Source: Nocardiopsis trehalosi NBRC 14201 (GTDB lineage: Bacteria > Actinomycetota > Actinomycetes > Streptosporangiales > Streptosporangiaceae). From it: a stretch of DNA of 64,000 nt. Position numbers and translations under genes: made by a program. How positions within the stretch are numbered: position 1 is the stretch's first letter; every line of letters begins with the position of its first letter. The stretch covers positions 1-64,000 of the forward strand of contig NZ_BCRK01000008.1 of assembly GCF_001552555.1 (NCBI RefSeq). The letters run 5' to 3'. Under the pieces are notes generated by a model. The model did no database searches. It was given only the letters and a program-made list of their open reading frames with translations, and had not been told where the DNA came from. Below are positions 7,021-17,123 of the stretch, one piece after another.

Positions 7021-9519
7021 TCAGCCCACCACGATGTTGACGAGCTTGGGCGCGCGGACGACGACCTTGCGGATGGTCCGCCCCTCGGTGAACCCGCGCA
7101 CCTTCTCGGAGGCGAGCGCGCGTTCGCGCAGCTCGTCCTCTGTGATGTCCGGGGAGACCTCCAGCTTGTCGCGGACCTTGCTGGCGACCTGCACCACGCA
7201 GGTGACGGACTCCTGGACGAGCAGCGCGGGGTCGGCCGTGCGCCAGTTGCCGAGGGCGACCGACCCGGTGTGGCCGAGCCGCTCCCAGCCCTCCTCGGCG
7301 AGGTAGGGGGCGACCAGCGACAGGCTGACCGCGATGGTCTCGGCGGCCTCGCGCACGGCGGGGTCGGCGGCGCCCGGCCCGGAGTCGATGGCCCGGCGGG
7401 TGGCCGAGACCAGCTCCATGACGCGGGCGACGGCGACGTTGAACCGGTGCGCCTCGACGGCGGCGGTCACCTTGTCGATGGTCTGGTGGGTGGTCCGGCG
7501 CAGCTCGGGGTCGCCCGCGGCGGGGTCGGTGCCGGGCGCCGACGCGGCCCCGGCCTCGGCCATGACGCGGTAGGCGCGGTTGAGGAAGCGCAGCGACGCG
7601 GCGGGCGAGACGTCGGCCCAGTCGATGTCGTCCTCGGGCGGACCGGCGAAGATCATGGTCAGCCGGACGGCGTCGACCCCGTAGCGGTCGATCTCGGCGC
7701 CGAGGTCGACCCCGTTGCCGAGGGACTTCGACATCGCCTTGCCCTGGTTGATGACCTGGCCCTGGTTGAGCAGCCGGGTGAAGGGCTCGGTGAAGTCGAC
7801 CATGCCCATGTCGTGCAGCACCTTGGTGAAGAACCGCGCGTACATCAGGTGCAGGGTGGCGTGCTCCTTGCCGCCGATGTACTGGTCGACGGGCCCCCAC
7901 CTGCGGACCTGCTCGACGTCGAACGGCGCGGTGTCGTCGTGCGGCGAGCAGTACCGCAGGAAGTACCACGAGGAGTCGACGAAGGTGTCCATGGTGTCGG
8001 TGTCGCGCGTCGCGGCGCCGCCGCACGCGGGGCAGTCGACGTTGACCCAGTCGGTGGCCGCGGCCAGCGGCGAGACGCCCTTGGGGGCGAGGTCGGCGCC
8101 CTTGAGGTCGTCGGGGAGCCGCACGGGGAGCTGGTCGTCGGGCACGGGGACCTCGCCGCAGGCGGGGCAGTGCACGATCGGGATGGGCGTGCCCCAGAAC
8201 CGCTGGCGCGACAGCAGCCAGTCGCGCAGCCGGTAGTTGACGGTGCCGCTGCCGGTGCCGCGCTCCTGGAGGATCTCGATGATCCGCGGGATGGCCTCGC
8301 TCTTGGTGAGGCCGTCGAGCGGGCCGGAGTTGACGAGGACGCCCTCGCCCGTGGTGGCGGTACCGGTGGCGGCCGGGTCGGGCTCGCCGGTGTCGACGAC
8401 CGCCCGCACGGGCAGGTCGAACTTCCGGGCGAAGTCGAGGTCGCGCTGGTCGTGGGCGGGGACCGCCATGATGGCGCCGTGGCCGTAGTCGGCCAGGACG
8501 TAGTCGGCGGCCCACACCGGGATGCGCTCGCCGTTGACGGGGTTGACCGCGTACCGGCCGAGGAACACGCCGGTCTTGGGGCGCTCGGTGGACTGCCGCT
8601 CGATGTCGCTGAGCTTGGCGACCTCGGAGCGGTAGGCCTCGAACGCGGCGCGCTGCTCGGGGGCGCACAGCTCCTCGGCGAGCGGGGCGTCGGCGGCGAC
8701 GACGAAGAACGTGGCCCCGTAGAGGGTGTCGGGGCGGGTGGTGAAGACGGTGACGGGCTCGTCGCGGCCCTCGATCGCGAACCGGACGTCGGCACCGGTG
8801 GAGCGGCCGATCCAGTTGCGCTGCATGGTCAGGATCTCGTCCGGCCAGTTGCCGCCTTCGAGCTGGTCCATGTCGGCGAGCAGGCGGTCGGCGTAGTCGG
8901 TGATCTTGAAGTACCACTGGTTGAGGGTGCGCCGCACGACCTCGGTGCCGCACCGCTCGCAGCGGCCCTGGACGACCTGCTCGTTGGCGAGCACGGTCTG
9001 GTCCTTGGGGCACCAGTTGACCAGGCCGTCCTTGCGGTAGGCCAGCCCCCGCTCGAAGAAGCGGAGGAACAGCCACTGGTTCCACCGGTAGTACTCGGGG
9101 TCGCTGGTGTGCAGGCGGCGCGACCAGTCGACGGAGATGCCGTAGCGGCGGAACGACTCGGCCTGGGTCTCGATGTTGGCGTAGGTCCAGGCGGCCGGGT
9201 GGCTGTCGTTGCGGATGGCGGCGTTCTCGGCGGGCAGGCCGAAGGAGTCCCACCCGATCGGGTGCAGGACGTTCTCGCCGAGCTGCATCCGGTACCGGGC
9301 GATGACGTCGCCGATCGCGTACACCTCGGCGTGGCCCATGTGGAGGTCGCCCGAGGGGTAGGCGAACATGTCGACCACGTAGCGGCGGGGGCGGCCGTCG
9401 GCCGGGTCCTCGCTGGCGGCGAAGGGGTTCTCCTCGGCCCACCGCTTCTGCCACTTGTCCTGGAGGGCGCGGGCGTCGTAGGTGTCGTTCGCCGCCTGGT
9501 CGCCGTCTACCGCTGTCAT
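7021..9519 (-). CDS. leuS: Leucyl-tRNA synthetase
   Basis: The 832-residue enzyme charges tRNA-Leu. Visible class Ia signatures are the HIGH-type motif HMGH (about residue 58), a [14 protein letters not shown] zinc-region segment with CERCG, the CP1 editing domain (threonine-rich [14 protein letters not shown], about 255-270) and the KMSKS loop KAMSKSLGN (about 595), followed by the anticodon-binding helical bundle and a C-terminal domain. Length is normal for bacterial LeuRS. The ATG at 9519 gives the usual short lead before [16 protein letters not shown]. Reading frames overlapping on the same strand are long because of base composition but are not coding. The downstream membrane protein is coupled to it. 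Confidence 0.98.
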   Translation of the reverse strand: MTAVDGDQAANDTYDARALQDKWQKRWAEENPFAASEDPADGRPRRYVVDMFAYPSGDLHMGHAEVYAIGDVIARYRMQLGENVLHPIGWDSFGLPAENAAIRNDSHPAAWTYANIETQAESFRRYGISVDWSRRLHTSDPEYYRWNQWLFLRFFERGLAYRKDGLVNWCPKDQTVLANEQVVQGRCERCGTEVVRRTLNQWYFKITDYADRLLADMDQLEGGNWPDEILTMQRNWIGRSTGADVRFAIEGRDEPVTVFTTRPDTLYGATFFVVAADAPLAEELCAPEQRAAFEAYRSEVAKLSDIERQSTERPKTGVFLGRYAVNPVNGERIPVWAADYVLADYGHGAIMAVPAHDQRDLDFARKFDLPVRAVVDTGEPDPAATGTATTGEGVLVNSGPLDGLTKSEAIPRIIEILQERGTGSGTVNYRLRDWLLSRQRFWGTPIPIVHCPACGEVPVPDDQLPVRLPDDLKGADLAPKGVSPLAAATDWVNVDCPACGGAATRDTDTMDTFVDSSWYFLRYCSPHDDTAPFDVEQVRRWGPVDQYIGGKEHATLHLMYARFFTKVLHDMGMVDFTEPFTRLLNQGQVINQGKAMSKSLGNGVDLGAEIDRYGVDAVRLTMIFAGPPEDDIDWADVSPAASLRFLNRAYRVMAEAGAASAPGTDPAAGDPELRRTTHQTIDKVTAAVEAHRFNVAVARVMELVSATRRAIDSGPGAADPAVREAAETIAVSLSLVAPYLAEEGWERLGHTGSVALGNWRTADPALLVQESVTCVVQVASKVRDKLEVSPDITEDELRERALASEKVRGFTEGRTIRKVVVRAPKLVNIVVG

Positions 9520-9689
9520 CGCTGGGTCGTCCTCTACCGGGTTCGCACTGGGGCACGGGGCGGCCGGGTGGCCCGGGCGCCGCCCGGCCCCGCGGTGGCG
9601 GGCGGCGCGCTCGGGCGGTTCGGCCGGCCGAGAGTCTGGCTCCAAGGTTAGCGCGGCCGCCGCCGGTCCCTCGACGTTCCCGGAGGGGG

Positions 9690-10253
9690 TCAGCCGCGCC
9701 GCGGCGAGCCGTCGGCGTTCTCGTCGGCGGGGCGCCTGCTCTCGTCCCGGGAGACGGGCATTTCGCTCTCGGCCGCCTTCTCGTACTGCTCCGCGGCCTG
9801 GCGGTGCTGTTCGGCGGCCTTGCGGTGGTGCTCCGGCCCGCCGGCGACGCCGCCCTTGACGTCGGGCGGGAAGTCGTCGGGCGGGGTGGGGGTGCGGACC
9901 TCCACCTCGTTGCCCTCCGCCAGCGGCTCGCCGCGGACCTCCTCCTCGACGGCGCGGCGCACCTCGCGGTCGAGGTTGGTGGTGATGGGGGTCTTCTCGT
10001 GGCGCTCGCCCTGGATGAGCAGGGCGGCCTGCTCGTCGACGGTCGTCTCGAAGATGTTGCGCCGGGTGGGCTCCTTGACGGTCTCCGGCGCCAGGGGGCC
10101 GGGCCGGTCGGTCTCGATGTGGTGGCGCTGGGGGTCGGCGTTGCCGCCGCGGAAGTAGGTGCGCGGCTGCTTGGTCAACTGGACCAGGCGCCAGATGACG
10201 AACACCCCGCAGGCGATGATGAGGACGGCTCCGGCCAGTATCCACGAGGGCAT
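9690..10253 (-). CDS. Small membrane protein with long charged tail
   Basis: The 187-residue product begins directly with a membrane helix ([20 protein letters not shown], residues 4-23), followed by a cytoplasmic tail. The tail includes [13 protein letters not shown] and a predicted coiled region rich in Glu, Ala and Gln ([20 protein letters not shown], about 143-162). It has no enzyme motif and resembles small actinobacterial membrane proteins of unknown function. The ATG at 10253 is preceded by AAGGAGAGCGACC. It lies upstream of leuS on the same strand with a 170-base gap, so leuS may have its own promoter. Function unknown. Confidence 0.75.
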   Translation of the reverse strand: MPSWILAGAVLIIACGVFVIWRLVQLTKQPRTYFRGGNADPQRHHIETDRPGPLAPETVKEPTRRNIFETTVDEQAALLIQGERHEKTPITTNLDREVRRAVEEEVRGEPLAEGNEVEVRTPTPPDDFPPDVKGGVAGGPEHHRKAAEQHRQAAEQYEKAAESEMPVSRDESRRPADENADGSPRRG

Positions 10254-10608
10254 GGTCGCTCTCCTTGTCTCGCGCTCCCCTATGTGCTGCCCCCGATAGG
10301 CGCGGACACTCCGCCGGCCCCGGCGGACCGGGGCCCGCGCGCCGCGCGGACCCGCCCGGACGTGCCGATACCTCCCGCCCGGACGCCCCGGGGAGGCGCC
10401 CGTTCCGGACCCCGGCGCCGGCCGTCGCGGCGGCGCCGCGCGGCCGGCCCCCGCTCCGGCGGGGCGCGGCACCCGGGCGGGCCGCCGGGGGCGGGCGGCG
10501 CGGCGGCGGGGAGCGGGGGTCGGCGGCGGTGGCAGGATGTCGGGGGTGCGGGCGGCCGGGGGCCGCGCGCCGCCGACACATCCGCTGCGGAGAGGGGTTC
10601 CGGTCACG

Positions 10609-11013
10609 ATGGCGACGTTCGAGGGTGCGGGGCGGTACCGGCGCCGGGCGGCGGGCCTGGCGCTCGCCCTGCTGCTGGCGGCCGGGTGCGGCGGCGGGGA
10701 CACCGGCGCGGAGGACGGCGGCGGCGCCCCGTCCCCCGCCCCGGCGGCGGAGGGGCCGCTGCGGCTGACCGAGGACGTGCCGCAGGACGTCGCGACCGGG
10801 TCGGGCGACCCGGTGCCGGTGGTGCTCACCGGGTTCGAGGACGGCGACGACCCGGCGGCGGTGCTCGACGTCGGCGCCGGGGGCGAGGCGCGCGAGCACA
10901 CCCTGCGCCTGGGCGACACCGTCGATGTGGGCGGCACCGCGTGGCGGGTGTCGGAGATCGGCATCGGCGCGGACGGCGGCCAGCCCGGCGGCGTCACCCT
11001 CACGCGCGGTTGA
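10609..11013 (+). CDS. Small putative lipoprotein
   Basis: The 134-residue product has a twin-basic start (RYRRRAAG), a hydrophobic run and a lipobox ending LLAAGCGGG, so Cys26 or so is the likely lipid-anchored residue. After a Gly/Pro-rich linker the mature part forms a beta-rich domain ([20 protein letters not shown] onward) that ends in alternating hydrophobic strands. It has no catalytic motif I recognise. The ATG at 10609 is preceded by GGAGAGGGG; an earlier in-frame ATG at 10537 would put 24 residues before the signal sequence. It is divergent from the membrane protein at 9690 and reads toward the acyl-CoA ligase. Function unknown. Confidence 0.72.
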   Translation: MATFEGAGRYRRRAAGLALALLLAAGCGGGDTGAEDGGGAPSPAPAAEGPLRLTEDVPQDVATGSGDPVPVVLTGFEDGDDPAAVLDVGAGGEAREHTLRLGDTVDVGGTAWRVSEIGIGADGGQPGGVTLTRG

Positions 11014-11097
11014 CGAATAGCTCCCCCGAGCGCACCCCCGGTTGTTACCGTGCGGTAGAACAGTGACCCGGACCACTCTCACCACGCGGGAGGCGCG

Positions 11098-12642
11098 ATG
11101 CTCAACCTGTCAGTACTGCTGGAGGACGGGGCCAGGACCACTCCGGACCGGGACTGCATCGTCTTCGGTGACCTGCGGCTCTCCTACGCGCTCACCGACA
11201 TGATCGCCAACCAGGTCGCCAACCTGCTGGTGGCGCGCGGCGTGCGGCCGGGCGACAAGGTCGCGCTCGCCAGCCCGAACGTGCCCTACTTCCCGTTCGT
11301 GTACTTCGGGGCGCTGAAGGCCGGCGCCGTGGTGGTGCCGCTGAACGTGCTGCTCACCCCCCGGGAGATCGCCTACCACCTGGAGGACTCCGGCGCCAAG
11401 GCGCTGTTCGCGTTCACCGGTACCCCCGAGCTGCCGCTGGGCGAGCGGGCGTTCGCCGCGTTCGGCCAGGTCGACGGGTGCGAGACGTACATCGACCTGC
11501 CCGCCGTACCGGGCGCCACCGAGTCGGCCATCGAGGGCGCCGAGACGTTCTGGGCGGCGCTCGACGGGCCGCCGGGCACGTTCGAGACCGTGCGCACCGA
11601 GGCCGGCGACACCGCCGTGCTGATCTACACCAGCGGCACCACGGGCAGCCCCAAGGGCGCGGAGCTGACCCACGCCAACCTGCTGTTCAACGCGGTGGCC
11701 TCCGACGCGCTGTTCGACCACGGCGCCGAGCGCGACGTGTTCCTGACCGTCCTCCCGCTGTTCCACATCTTCGGCCAGACCACGATGATGAACTGCGGCC
11801 TGTACCGGCACGGCACCCTCGTGCTCCAGGCCCGCTTCGACGGCGACGAGGCGCTGGCCCTCATGGAGAAGGAGGGCGTCACCATCTTCGCGGGCGTCCC
11901 CACCATGTACTGGGGGCTGCTCGGCGCCAAGGGCGAGCACGACATGGAGCGCATCACCGCCAACCTGTCGACCGCGGTCTCCGGCGGCGCCGCGCTGCCC
12001 GCCGAGCTGCTCCGCAAGGTCAAGGAGCGGTTCGGGGTCGACATCCTGGAGGGGTACGGGCTCTCCGAGACCTCGCCGGTGGTGTCGTTCAACAACCCCA
12101 AGGTGAAGTCGAAGCCGGGGTCGATCGGCCGGCCGATCTGGGGCGTCGAGATGAAGCTCGTCGACGAGATGTTCGAGGACGTCGAGGGCGAGGGCCCCGG
12201 CGAGATCGCGGTGCGCGGCCACTGCGTGATGAAGGGCTACCACGGCCGGCCCGACGTCAACGCGCAGGTGATGCGCGACGGCTGGTTCCGCACCGGCGAC
12301 ATCGCCCGCCGCGACGAGGAGGGGTTCTACTTCATCGTGGACCGCTCCAAGGACATGATCATCCGCGGCGGCTACAACGTGTACCCGCGGGAGCTGGAGG
12401 AGGTGCTGATGACGCACCCCGGCGTGAGCCTGGCCGCGGTCGTCGGCGTCCCCCACGACACCCACGGCGAGGAGATCAAGGCGTACGTCATCCGCGAGGA
12501 GGGCGCCGGGCTCACCGAGGACGAGCTGGTGGCGTGGGCCAAGGAGCGCCTCGCCGGCTACAAGTACCCCCGCCTTGTCGAGTTCCGCGACACCCTGCCG
12601 ATGACCGCCACCGGCAAGATCCTCAAGCGCGAACTCCGCTGA
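11098..12642 (+). CDS. Long-chain fatty-acid--CoA ligase (FadD-like)
   Basis: The 514-residue enzyme belongs to the ANL (acyl-CoA synthetase) superfamily and should form acyl-AMP, then acyl-CoA. Motifs in order: [13 protein letters not shown] (P-loop, about residue 177), [10 protein letters not shown] (about 318), GWFRTGDIA (about 395), and the C-terminal [12 protein letters not shown] with the catalytic lysine. The start [18 protein letters not shown] is typical of fatty-acid-activating members. It stands alone, with a strong GGGAGG site before the ATG and a hairpin after the stop. It may feed fatty acids into beta-oxidation or lipid remodelling. The acid used (fatty or aromatic) cannot be fixed from sequence alone. 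Confidence 0.93.
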   Translation: MLNLSVLLEDGARTTPDRDCIVFGDLRLSYALTDMIANQVANLLVARGVRPGDKVALASPNVPYFPFVYFGALKAGAVVVPLNVLLTPREIAYHLEDSGAKALFAFTGTPELPLGERAFAAFGQVDGCETYIDLPAVPGATESAIEGAETFWAALDGPPGTFETVRTEAGDTAVLIYTSGTTGSPKGAELTHANLLFNAVASDALFDHGAERDVFLTVLPLFHIFGQTTMMNCGLYRHGTLVLQARFDGDEALALMEKEGVTIFAGVPTMYWGLLGAKGEHDMERITANLSTAVSGGAALPAELLRKVKERFGVDILEGYGLSETSPVVSFNNPKVKSKPGSIGRPIWGVEMKLVDEMFEDVEGEGPGEIAVRGHCVMKGYHGRPDVNAQVMRDGWFRTGDIARRDEEGFYFIVDRSKDMIIRGGYNVYPRELEEVLMTHPGVSLAAVVGVPHDTHGEEIKAYVIREEGAGLTEDELVAWAKERLAGYKYPRLVEFRDTLPMTATGKILKRELR

Positions 12643-12648
12643 CCCCCG

Positions 12649-12673
12649 GGCGGGCGGCCCACCACCGCCCGCC
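12649..12673. terminator. Hairpin after the acyl-CoA ligase
   Basis: GGCGGGCGG (12649-12657) pairs with CCGCCCGCC (12665-12673) around a seven-base loop, immediately after the ligase stop and between converging genes. It is a probable bidirectional terminator without a T-tract. Confidence 0.5.
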
Positions 12674-12695
12674 GCCCCGCCCCGCGCCGGGGCGG

Positions 12696-12923
12696 TCACG
12701 ACAGGGGCCGCCAGGGCGCGTCGCAGGCCGTGCAGCGGAACTCGATGCGCTTGCCGCAGGTCCGGCAGTGCGGCCCGGGGCTGTACTCGTCGAGGTGGTC
12801 GGCGTGCCGGTCGGCGAAGTGGCGCAGGTCCATGCAGACGTTGCAGCGGATGGGCACCCCGGTGGGGCTCCGCTGCCACGGCGCCTCGGGCTCGATGGGG
12901 TGCTCCCCCGGTCCGGCGTCCAC
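12696..12923 (-). CDS. Small zinc-ribbon-like protein
   Basis: The 75-residue product has two metal-binding type pairs: CNVCMD and, after a 20-residue His/Asp-rich spacer, CRTCGKR followed by CTAC. The Cys pairs suggest one or two zinc ribbons, but no known family was recognised. I chose the GTG at 12923 because GGGAGGGGG lies nine bases upstream; an in-frame ATG at 12995 would add 24 Gly/Pro-rich residues without a ribosome site. It sits between convergent genes and may be an independent unit. It could bind nucleic acid or be a regulatory partner, but nothing in the neighbourhood decides this. Confidence 0.62.
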   Translation of the reverse strand: MDAGPGEHPIEPEAPWQRSPTGVPIRCNVCMDLRHFADRHADHLDEYSPGPHCRTCGKRIEFRCTACDAPWRPLS

Positions 12924-12991
12924 GGGCCCCCTCCCGAGCGGCGGTCCACCGCCGCCTCCGGGGCCACCCTCGCCGACCCCGGAGGCCGCGG

Positions 12992-14026
12992 TCAAGCCCG
13001 CTGCCGCCCCGCGATCAGCCGCTCGACGCGCTCGGCGGCCTGCTCCAGCCGCGCCACCGGGACGTCGCCGCTGTCGACGGCGGCGAGCACCCGGTCGCGC
13101 GACGCGGTGAACAGCGCCTCGTCGTCCTCGCCCGCCGTGGTGGGGTTGCCCAGGCAGAGCAGGTCGGCGCCCGCCGCGAACGCGGCGAGCGCGCCGCGCG
13201 CGGTCCCCTCCAGGACGGTGTCGGCCCCGGTGTGCCGGGCCAGGCCGCGCATGTCCAGGGCGTCGGTGATGGCGACCCCGTCGAAGCCGAGCTCCTCGCG
13301 CAGCAGCGCGTAGGCGCGCGGCGAGACGCTGGCCGGGGCGCCGTCGAGGGCCGGGATGCGGATGTGCCCGGCCATGACCATGTCGACCCCCGCCTCGACG
13401 GCGGCGGCGAACGGCACCAGCTCCCGCTCGCGCAGGGTCGCCATGCCGATGTCGATGACCGGCAGCGCCACGTGGGAGTCGGTGCGGGTGTCGCCGTGGC
13501 CCGGGAAGTGCTTGGCCGCGGTGGCCAGCCCGGCGGCGCGCAGCCCGGCGATGAACGCGGTGCCGTGCGCGGCGACCCGGTGCGGGTCGGCGCCGAAGGA
13601 GCGCGGACCGATGACCGGGTTGGCCGGGTCGACGTTGACGTCCATCACCGGGGCGATGGCGGCGTCCACGCCGACCGACCGCAGCTCGCGGCCCATGGCC
13701 TCGGCCACGTCGCGGGTGCGGTCGAGGTCGTCGGCGGCGCCCAGCTCCCCGTGGCCGGGGTAGGGCGAGCCGGCGGCCGCGTGCAGCCGGGTGACGGTGC
13801 CGCCCTCCTCGTCGGAGGCGATGAGCAGGTCGGGGCGCAGGCCGTGCAGCCGCTCCGACAGCCCGGCGGGGTCGGCGGTGAGGTTCGGCGCGAAGTACAG
13901 CACCGACCGCAGCCCCTCGTCGATCGCGCGGGCCAGCCAGTCGGGGACGCCGGTCCCCGTGAACCCCGGCATGACCACCGCGTTGGCCATGCGCCGCACC
14001 TCAGGGTCGCGCCCTGCCCCGGTCAT
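12992..14026 (-). CDS. Glycoside hydrolase family 3, beta-N-acetylhexosaminidase (NagZ type)
   Basis: The 344-residue protein has the NagZ motif KHFPGHGD (172-179) followed by DSH (183-185), which supplies the general acid His, and the nucleophile Asp255 in ITDALDM. Length fits single-domain NagZ enzymes that release GlcNAc from cell-wall fragments or chitobiose-like sugars. No signal peptide is seen, so it acts in the cytoplasm. Its ATG overlaps the TGA of the upstream sugar permease (ATGA), so it is translated as part of the importer operon. This makes hydrolysis of the imported oligosaccharide its likely job. Specificity for GlcNAc is inferred from the motif; related enzymes also use other beta-glycosides. 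Confidence 0.88.
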   Translation of the reverse strand: MTGAGRDPEVRRMANAVVMPGFTGTGVPDWLARAIDEGLRSVLYFAPNLTADPAGLSERLHGLRPDLLIASDEEGGTVTRLHAAAGSPYPGHGELGAADDLDRTRDVAEAMGRELRSVGVDAAIAPVMDVNVDPANPVIGPRSFGADPHRVAAHGTAFIAGLRAAGLATAAKHFPGHGDTRTDSHVALPVIDIGMATLRERELVPFAAAVEAGVDMVMAGHIRIPALDGAPASVSPRAYALLREELGFDGVAITDALDMRGLARHTGADTVLEGTARGALAAFAAGADLLCLGNPTTAGEDDEALFTASRDRVLAAVDSGDVPVARLEQAAERVERLIAGRQRA

Positions 14027-14838
14027 CCCTTCACCGCCCCTTGGACGAGCCCGGACACCAGTCCGCGCTGCACGAACAGGAAGAACACCATCACCGGAAG
14101 GGTGATGATCGTGGAGGCCGCCATGACCGACGGCCAGTCGGTCGTGTACTGGCCGAAGAACTGCCGCAGGCCGACGGCCACCGTGTACTTGTCGCCCTGG
14201 TTCATGAACGTCATGGCGAGGATGAACTCGTTCCACGCGGTGATGAACGAGAAGATCGCGGTGGCCACCAGGCCGGGCGCCACCAGGGGCAGCAGCACCG
14301 ACCAGAACATGCGCGGCCACGACGCGCCGTCGATGTAGGCGGCCTCCTCGACCTCCTTGGGCACCGCGGCGACGAAGCCCCGCAGCATCCACACGGCGAA
14401 CGGCAGCGCCAGCGCGATGTAGACGATGCTCAGCCCGATCAGCGTGTTGAGCATCTGCAGGTCGCGCACCTGCAGGAACAGCGGGATGACCAGCGCCTCC
14501 AGCGGGACCATCTGCACCACCAGCACCATGATCAGCACCGTGGTGCGCAGCCGGAACCGGAACCGGGCGACCGCGACGGCGGCGAGCAGCGCGACCAGGC
14601 TGCTGCCCGCGACGGTGATCAGCGCGACGATCAGCGAGTTGCGCAGGTAGGTGAGGAACCCGGCCTCGACCAGCACGTAGCGGAAGTGCTCCAGCGTGAA
14701 CGAGGTGGGCAGCAGCGCGCCGGTGCCGGTGGCGCCGCCCTCGGAGAAGGCGCTCATCAACATGAAGTAGGCGGGGAACAGGGTGAACGCCAGCACCCCG
14801 GCGACGGCGGCGCCCTTGCCAAGGGCCGACCTGCTCAT
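14023..14838 (-). CDS. Carbohydrate ABC transporter permease (MalG/CUT1 type)
   Basis: The 271-residue membrane protein has six predicted helices and the CUT1 permease EAA loop (EVEEAAYIDGASWPRMFWSVLLP, about 165-187) that contacts the ATPase. It starts with FTLFPAYFMLMSAF and forms one half of the pore. Its ATG overlaps the stop of the partner permease and its stop overlaps the ATG of the GH3 enzyme, so the three are tightly coupled. GAGGAGCTGTC precedes its ATG. No ATPase gene is present nearby; CUT1 systems in actinobacteria often share one MsiK-type ATPase encoded elsewhere. Confidence 0.93.
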   Translation of the reverse strand: MSRSALGKGAAVAGVLAFTLFPAYFMLMSAFSEGGATGTGALLPTSFTLEHFRYVLVEAGFLTYLRNSLIVALITVAGSSLVALLAAVAVARFRFRLRTTVLIMVLVVQMVPLEALVIPLFLQVRDLQMLNTLIGLSIVYIALALPFAVWMLRGFVAAVPKEVEEAAYIDGASWPRMFWSVLLPLVAPGLVATAIFSFITAWNEFILAMTFMNQGDKYTVAVGLRQFFGQYTTDWPSVMAASTIITLPVMVFFLFVQRGLVSGLVQGAVKG

Positions 14839-15809
14839 GACAGCTCCTCATCACGGAACAGGGACCGCAGGTAGACGACGGTGATGGCGAGCAGCATCAG
14901 GGTGAGGACGACGGCGATGGCCGACCCCATGCCGTACTCCTGCCGCCCGAAGGAGCGCACGTAGGACCACACGCCGAGGTTGAGCACGTCGACGTTGGAG
15001 CCGGCGCCGCCGGGCATGAGGTAGACCTGCGCGAACACCTTGAAGTCCCAGATGGTCGACAGGATGGTGACCACCGCGAACACCGGGCGCAGGGTGGGCA
15101 CGGTGACGTGCCAGAACCGCTGCCAGGCGTTGGCGCCGTCGAGCGCCGCGGCCTCGTACAGCTCGCGGGGCACGGTGAGCAGCCCGGCGAGGACGGTGAC
15201 GGCGACGAACGGGAAGCCGTGGTGGACGACGTTGAGCGTCGCGATCGCGTAGAAGGTCAGGCGCTCGGTGAACCAGTTGAACCCGTCGGGGCCGAGCACG
15301 CCGGCGGCGGTCAGCGCCTCGCGGACGATGCCGCGGTCCACGTCGAAGATCCAGATCCAGACGTAGGTGCCGGTGACCGCCGGCATGGCCCAGGCGACCA
15401 TGATGCAGCTGACGACGACGGTGCGGGCCACCGGCCCGAGCGTGCGCAGCAGCAGCGCGACGAGGGTGCCGAACACGACCGTGCCGCCGACCGTGGCCAC
15501 CGCGAACACGGCGGTGTTGGGCAGGGCCACCTGCCACAGGTAGGCGTCGGTGAAGATCTCGGCGTAGTTGCCGAGGCCGATGTAGTTCGACTGGCCCGAG
15601 ACGACGTTGCGCAGCCCGTAGTCCTGCAGCGACAGCAGGAACACGCGGATCAGCGGGTAGAGCAGCAGCACGCCGATGACCAGGAGCGCGGGCGCCAGCA
15701 GCACCCACGGCAGGGCGCGGCGGCGGGCGCGCGCCGAGGACCGGCGGCGGCGGGAGGGCGGGCGGCCGGCCACCGTGGTGGCCGGCCGCGTGAGGACGGT
15801 ACCGCTCAC
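14835..15809 (-). CDS. Carbohydrate ABC transporter permease (MalF/CUT1 type)
   Basis: The 324-residue membrane protein starts with an Arg-rich cytoplasmic tail (RRRRSSARARRRALP), then six membrane helices. The EAA loop reads ELYEAAALDGANAWQRFWHVTVP (about 225-247). It pairs with the MalG-type permease encoded next in the operon. The start is GTG at 15809, four bases after the stop of the binding-protein gene. The ribosome site is weak, so coupling to upstream translation is likely. Substrate specificity comes mainly from the binding protein, and is not decided here. Confidence 0.93.
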   Translation of the reverse strand: MSGTVLTRPATTVAGRPPSRRRRSSARARRRALPWVLLAPALLVIGVLLLYPLIRVFLLSLQDYGLRNVVSGQSNYIGLGNYAEIFTDAYLWQVALPNTAVFAVATVGGTVVFGTLVALLLRTLGPVARTVVVSCIMVAWAMPAVTGTYVWIWIFDVDRGIVREALTAAGVLGPDGFNWFTERLTFYAIATLNVVHHGFPFVAVTVLAGLLTVPRELYEAAALDGANAWQRFWHVTVPTLRPVFAVVTILSTIWDFKVFAQVYLMPGGAGSNVDVLNLGVWSYVRSFGRQEYGMGSAIAVVLTLMLLAITVVYLRSLFRDEELS

Positions 15810-15813
15810 GTTG

Positions 15814-17085
15814 CTAGGAGCCTTCGTTCAGGATCGACTCGATGTCCTCGGCGGCGGTGGCCGTCGCCTCCTCCACGGAGGCGTCCCCGTTGAGGATGGC
15901 CTGCACCATGGTCTGGAGGACCATCTCGCCCTGGACCTTGCCGTAGTTCTGGGTGGCGGGCACGCCCTTGCCGGACTCGGCCATCTGCAGCGCGAACGGC
16001 TGGACCAGCGGGTCGTCGGACTCGGTGTAGGGCGTGATCTGGTCCTGCTTGCCGGGGAAGTAGGTGGTCTCCTCCGACCAGCGGGCGGCGTTGTCCTCGT
16101 TGGTGAGGAGCTGGATGTACTCCCAGGCCAGGTCCTCGTCCTCGGTGCCGTTGAACATCGCCAGGTGGGAGCCGCCGAGGAAGCTCGGGCTGTAGCCGCC
16201 CTCGGGGCCGGGGATGGGGAAGGCGTCGATCTTGCCTTCGAGGTCGGGGGCGGCCTCCAGGATGGCGGTGGGGGTCCAGCTGCCGGAGATGGCCATGGCC
16301 ACGTCGCCGGAGATGAAGTTGTCCTGGACGTCGGTCTCCTTCCACGTGGTGGCGCCCGTGGAGGAGACCCCGTCCTCCAGCGCCAGGTCCGTGTAGAAGG
16401 AGATGCCCTCGCGGGCCTCCGCGCTGTCGATGCCGGAGGTCCAGGTGCCGCCCTCCTCGACGGCGATCTCGCCGCCGGCGCCCCAGACGAACGGCATCAG
16501 CGAGTACTCGGCGTCACCGGGCACCGGGAAGGCGGTGATGTCGTCGCGCTCCTCGGCGATGGTGATGGCGGTCTCGCGCAGCTCCTCCCAGGTGGTGGGC
16601 TCCTCCAGGTCGAGCTCCTCGAACACGTCGGTGCGGTAGACGACCGACCGCACCCCGGCGTACCAGGGGAGGCCGTAGAGCTGCCCGTCGACGGTGCCGG
16701 CCTCGACCAGGCCCTCCGAGTAGGCGGCGGTGTCGCCGGCGCGCTCGGTGAGGTCGATGAGGCCGCCGGCGTCGGCGAACTCGGGGGTCCAGGTGGTCCC
16801 GACCTCGGCGACGTCGGGCATGGTGCCGCCGGCCATGGCGGTCACGAACTTCTCGTGGGCGTCGGCCCAGGGCACGAACTCGACGTTGACCTCGGCGCCG
16901 GTCTGCTCGGTGAACTGCGCGGCCACCTCGTCGAAGTACGCGGTGGCGTCGGGGTTGGTGCCTTCCATGATCCAGACGTCGAGGGTCGCGCCCTCACCGC
17001 CTCCCTCACCGCCGCCGCAGGAGGTGGCGACCAGGCTGAGGGTCGCGACCAGCGCGGCGACGGGCAGGACATGCGTGCGTGCCAT
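15814..17085 (-). CDS. Extracellular sugar-binding lipoprotein of an ABC importer
   Basis: The 423-residue product is a family-1 solute-binding protein. It has a signal sequence (VLPVAALVATLSLVATSC) with a lipobox, so Cys is lipid-anchored, followed by GGGEGGGEG linker. The mature part shows EGTNPDATAYFDEVAAQFTE and the conserved WADAHEKFVTAMAGG (about 68-83), DVAEVGTTW and GSWTP motifs of maltose-, chitobiose- and cellobiose-type binding proteins. It is the first gene of the operon binding protein-MalF-MalG-GH3. I used the ATG at 17085 (GGAG upstream); longer starts would precede the signal peptide. A 13-base palindrome lies upstream and may control the operon. Confidence 0.93.
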   Translation of the reverse strand: MARTHVLPVAALVATLSLVATSCGGGEGGGEGATLDVWIMEGTNPDATAYFDEVAAQFTEQTGAEVNVEFVPWADAHEKFVTAMAGGTMPDVAEVGTTWTPEFADAGGLIDLTERAGDTAAYSEGLVEAGTVDGQLYGLPWYAGVRSVVYRTDVFEELDLEEPTTWEELRETAITIAEERDDITAFPVPGDAEYSLMPFVWGAGGEIAVEEGGTWTSGIDSAEAREGISFYTDLALEDGVSSTGATTWKETDVQDNFISGDVAMAISGSWTPTAILEAAPDLEGKIDAFPIPGPEGGYSPSFLGGSHLAMFNGTEDEDLAWEYIQLLTNEDNAARWSEETTYFPGKQDQITPYTESDDPLVQPFALQMAESGKGVPATQNYGKVQGEMVLQTMVQAILNGDASVEEATATAAEDIESILNEGS

Positions 17086-17123
17086 CGGCGATCTCCGTCC
17101 ATTCACGATCCCCCGGGGGGTTG

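Noticed and set aside
6368-9556. A 1062-residue minus-strand frame overlapping leuS
   Set aside because: Its C-terminal 215 residues are the real membrane protein starting at GTG 7015; the rest is the +1 shadow of leuS.
9520-9689. T-box or leader peptide controlling leuS
   Set aside because: No specifier stem, T-box sequence or Leu-rich leader ORF could be recognised in this short region.
7021-11085. Single minus-strand frame of 1354 residues spanning leuS and upstream
   Set aside because: Only the part from ATG 9519 is LeuRS. The upstream half is Arg/Pro-rich sequence antisense to or overlapping other genes and contains no domain.
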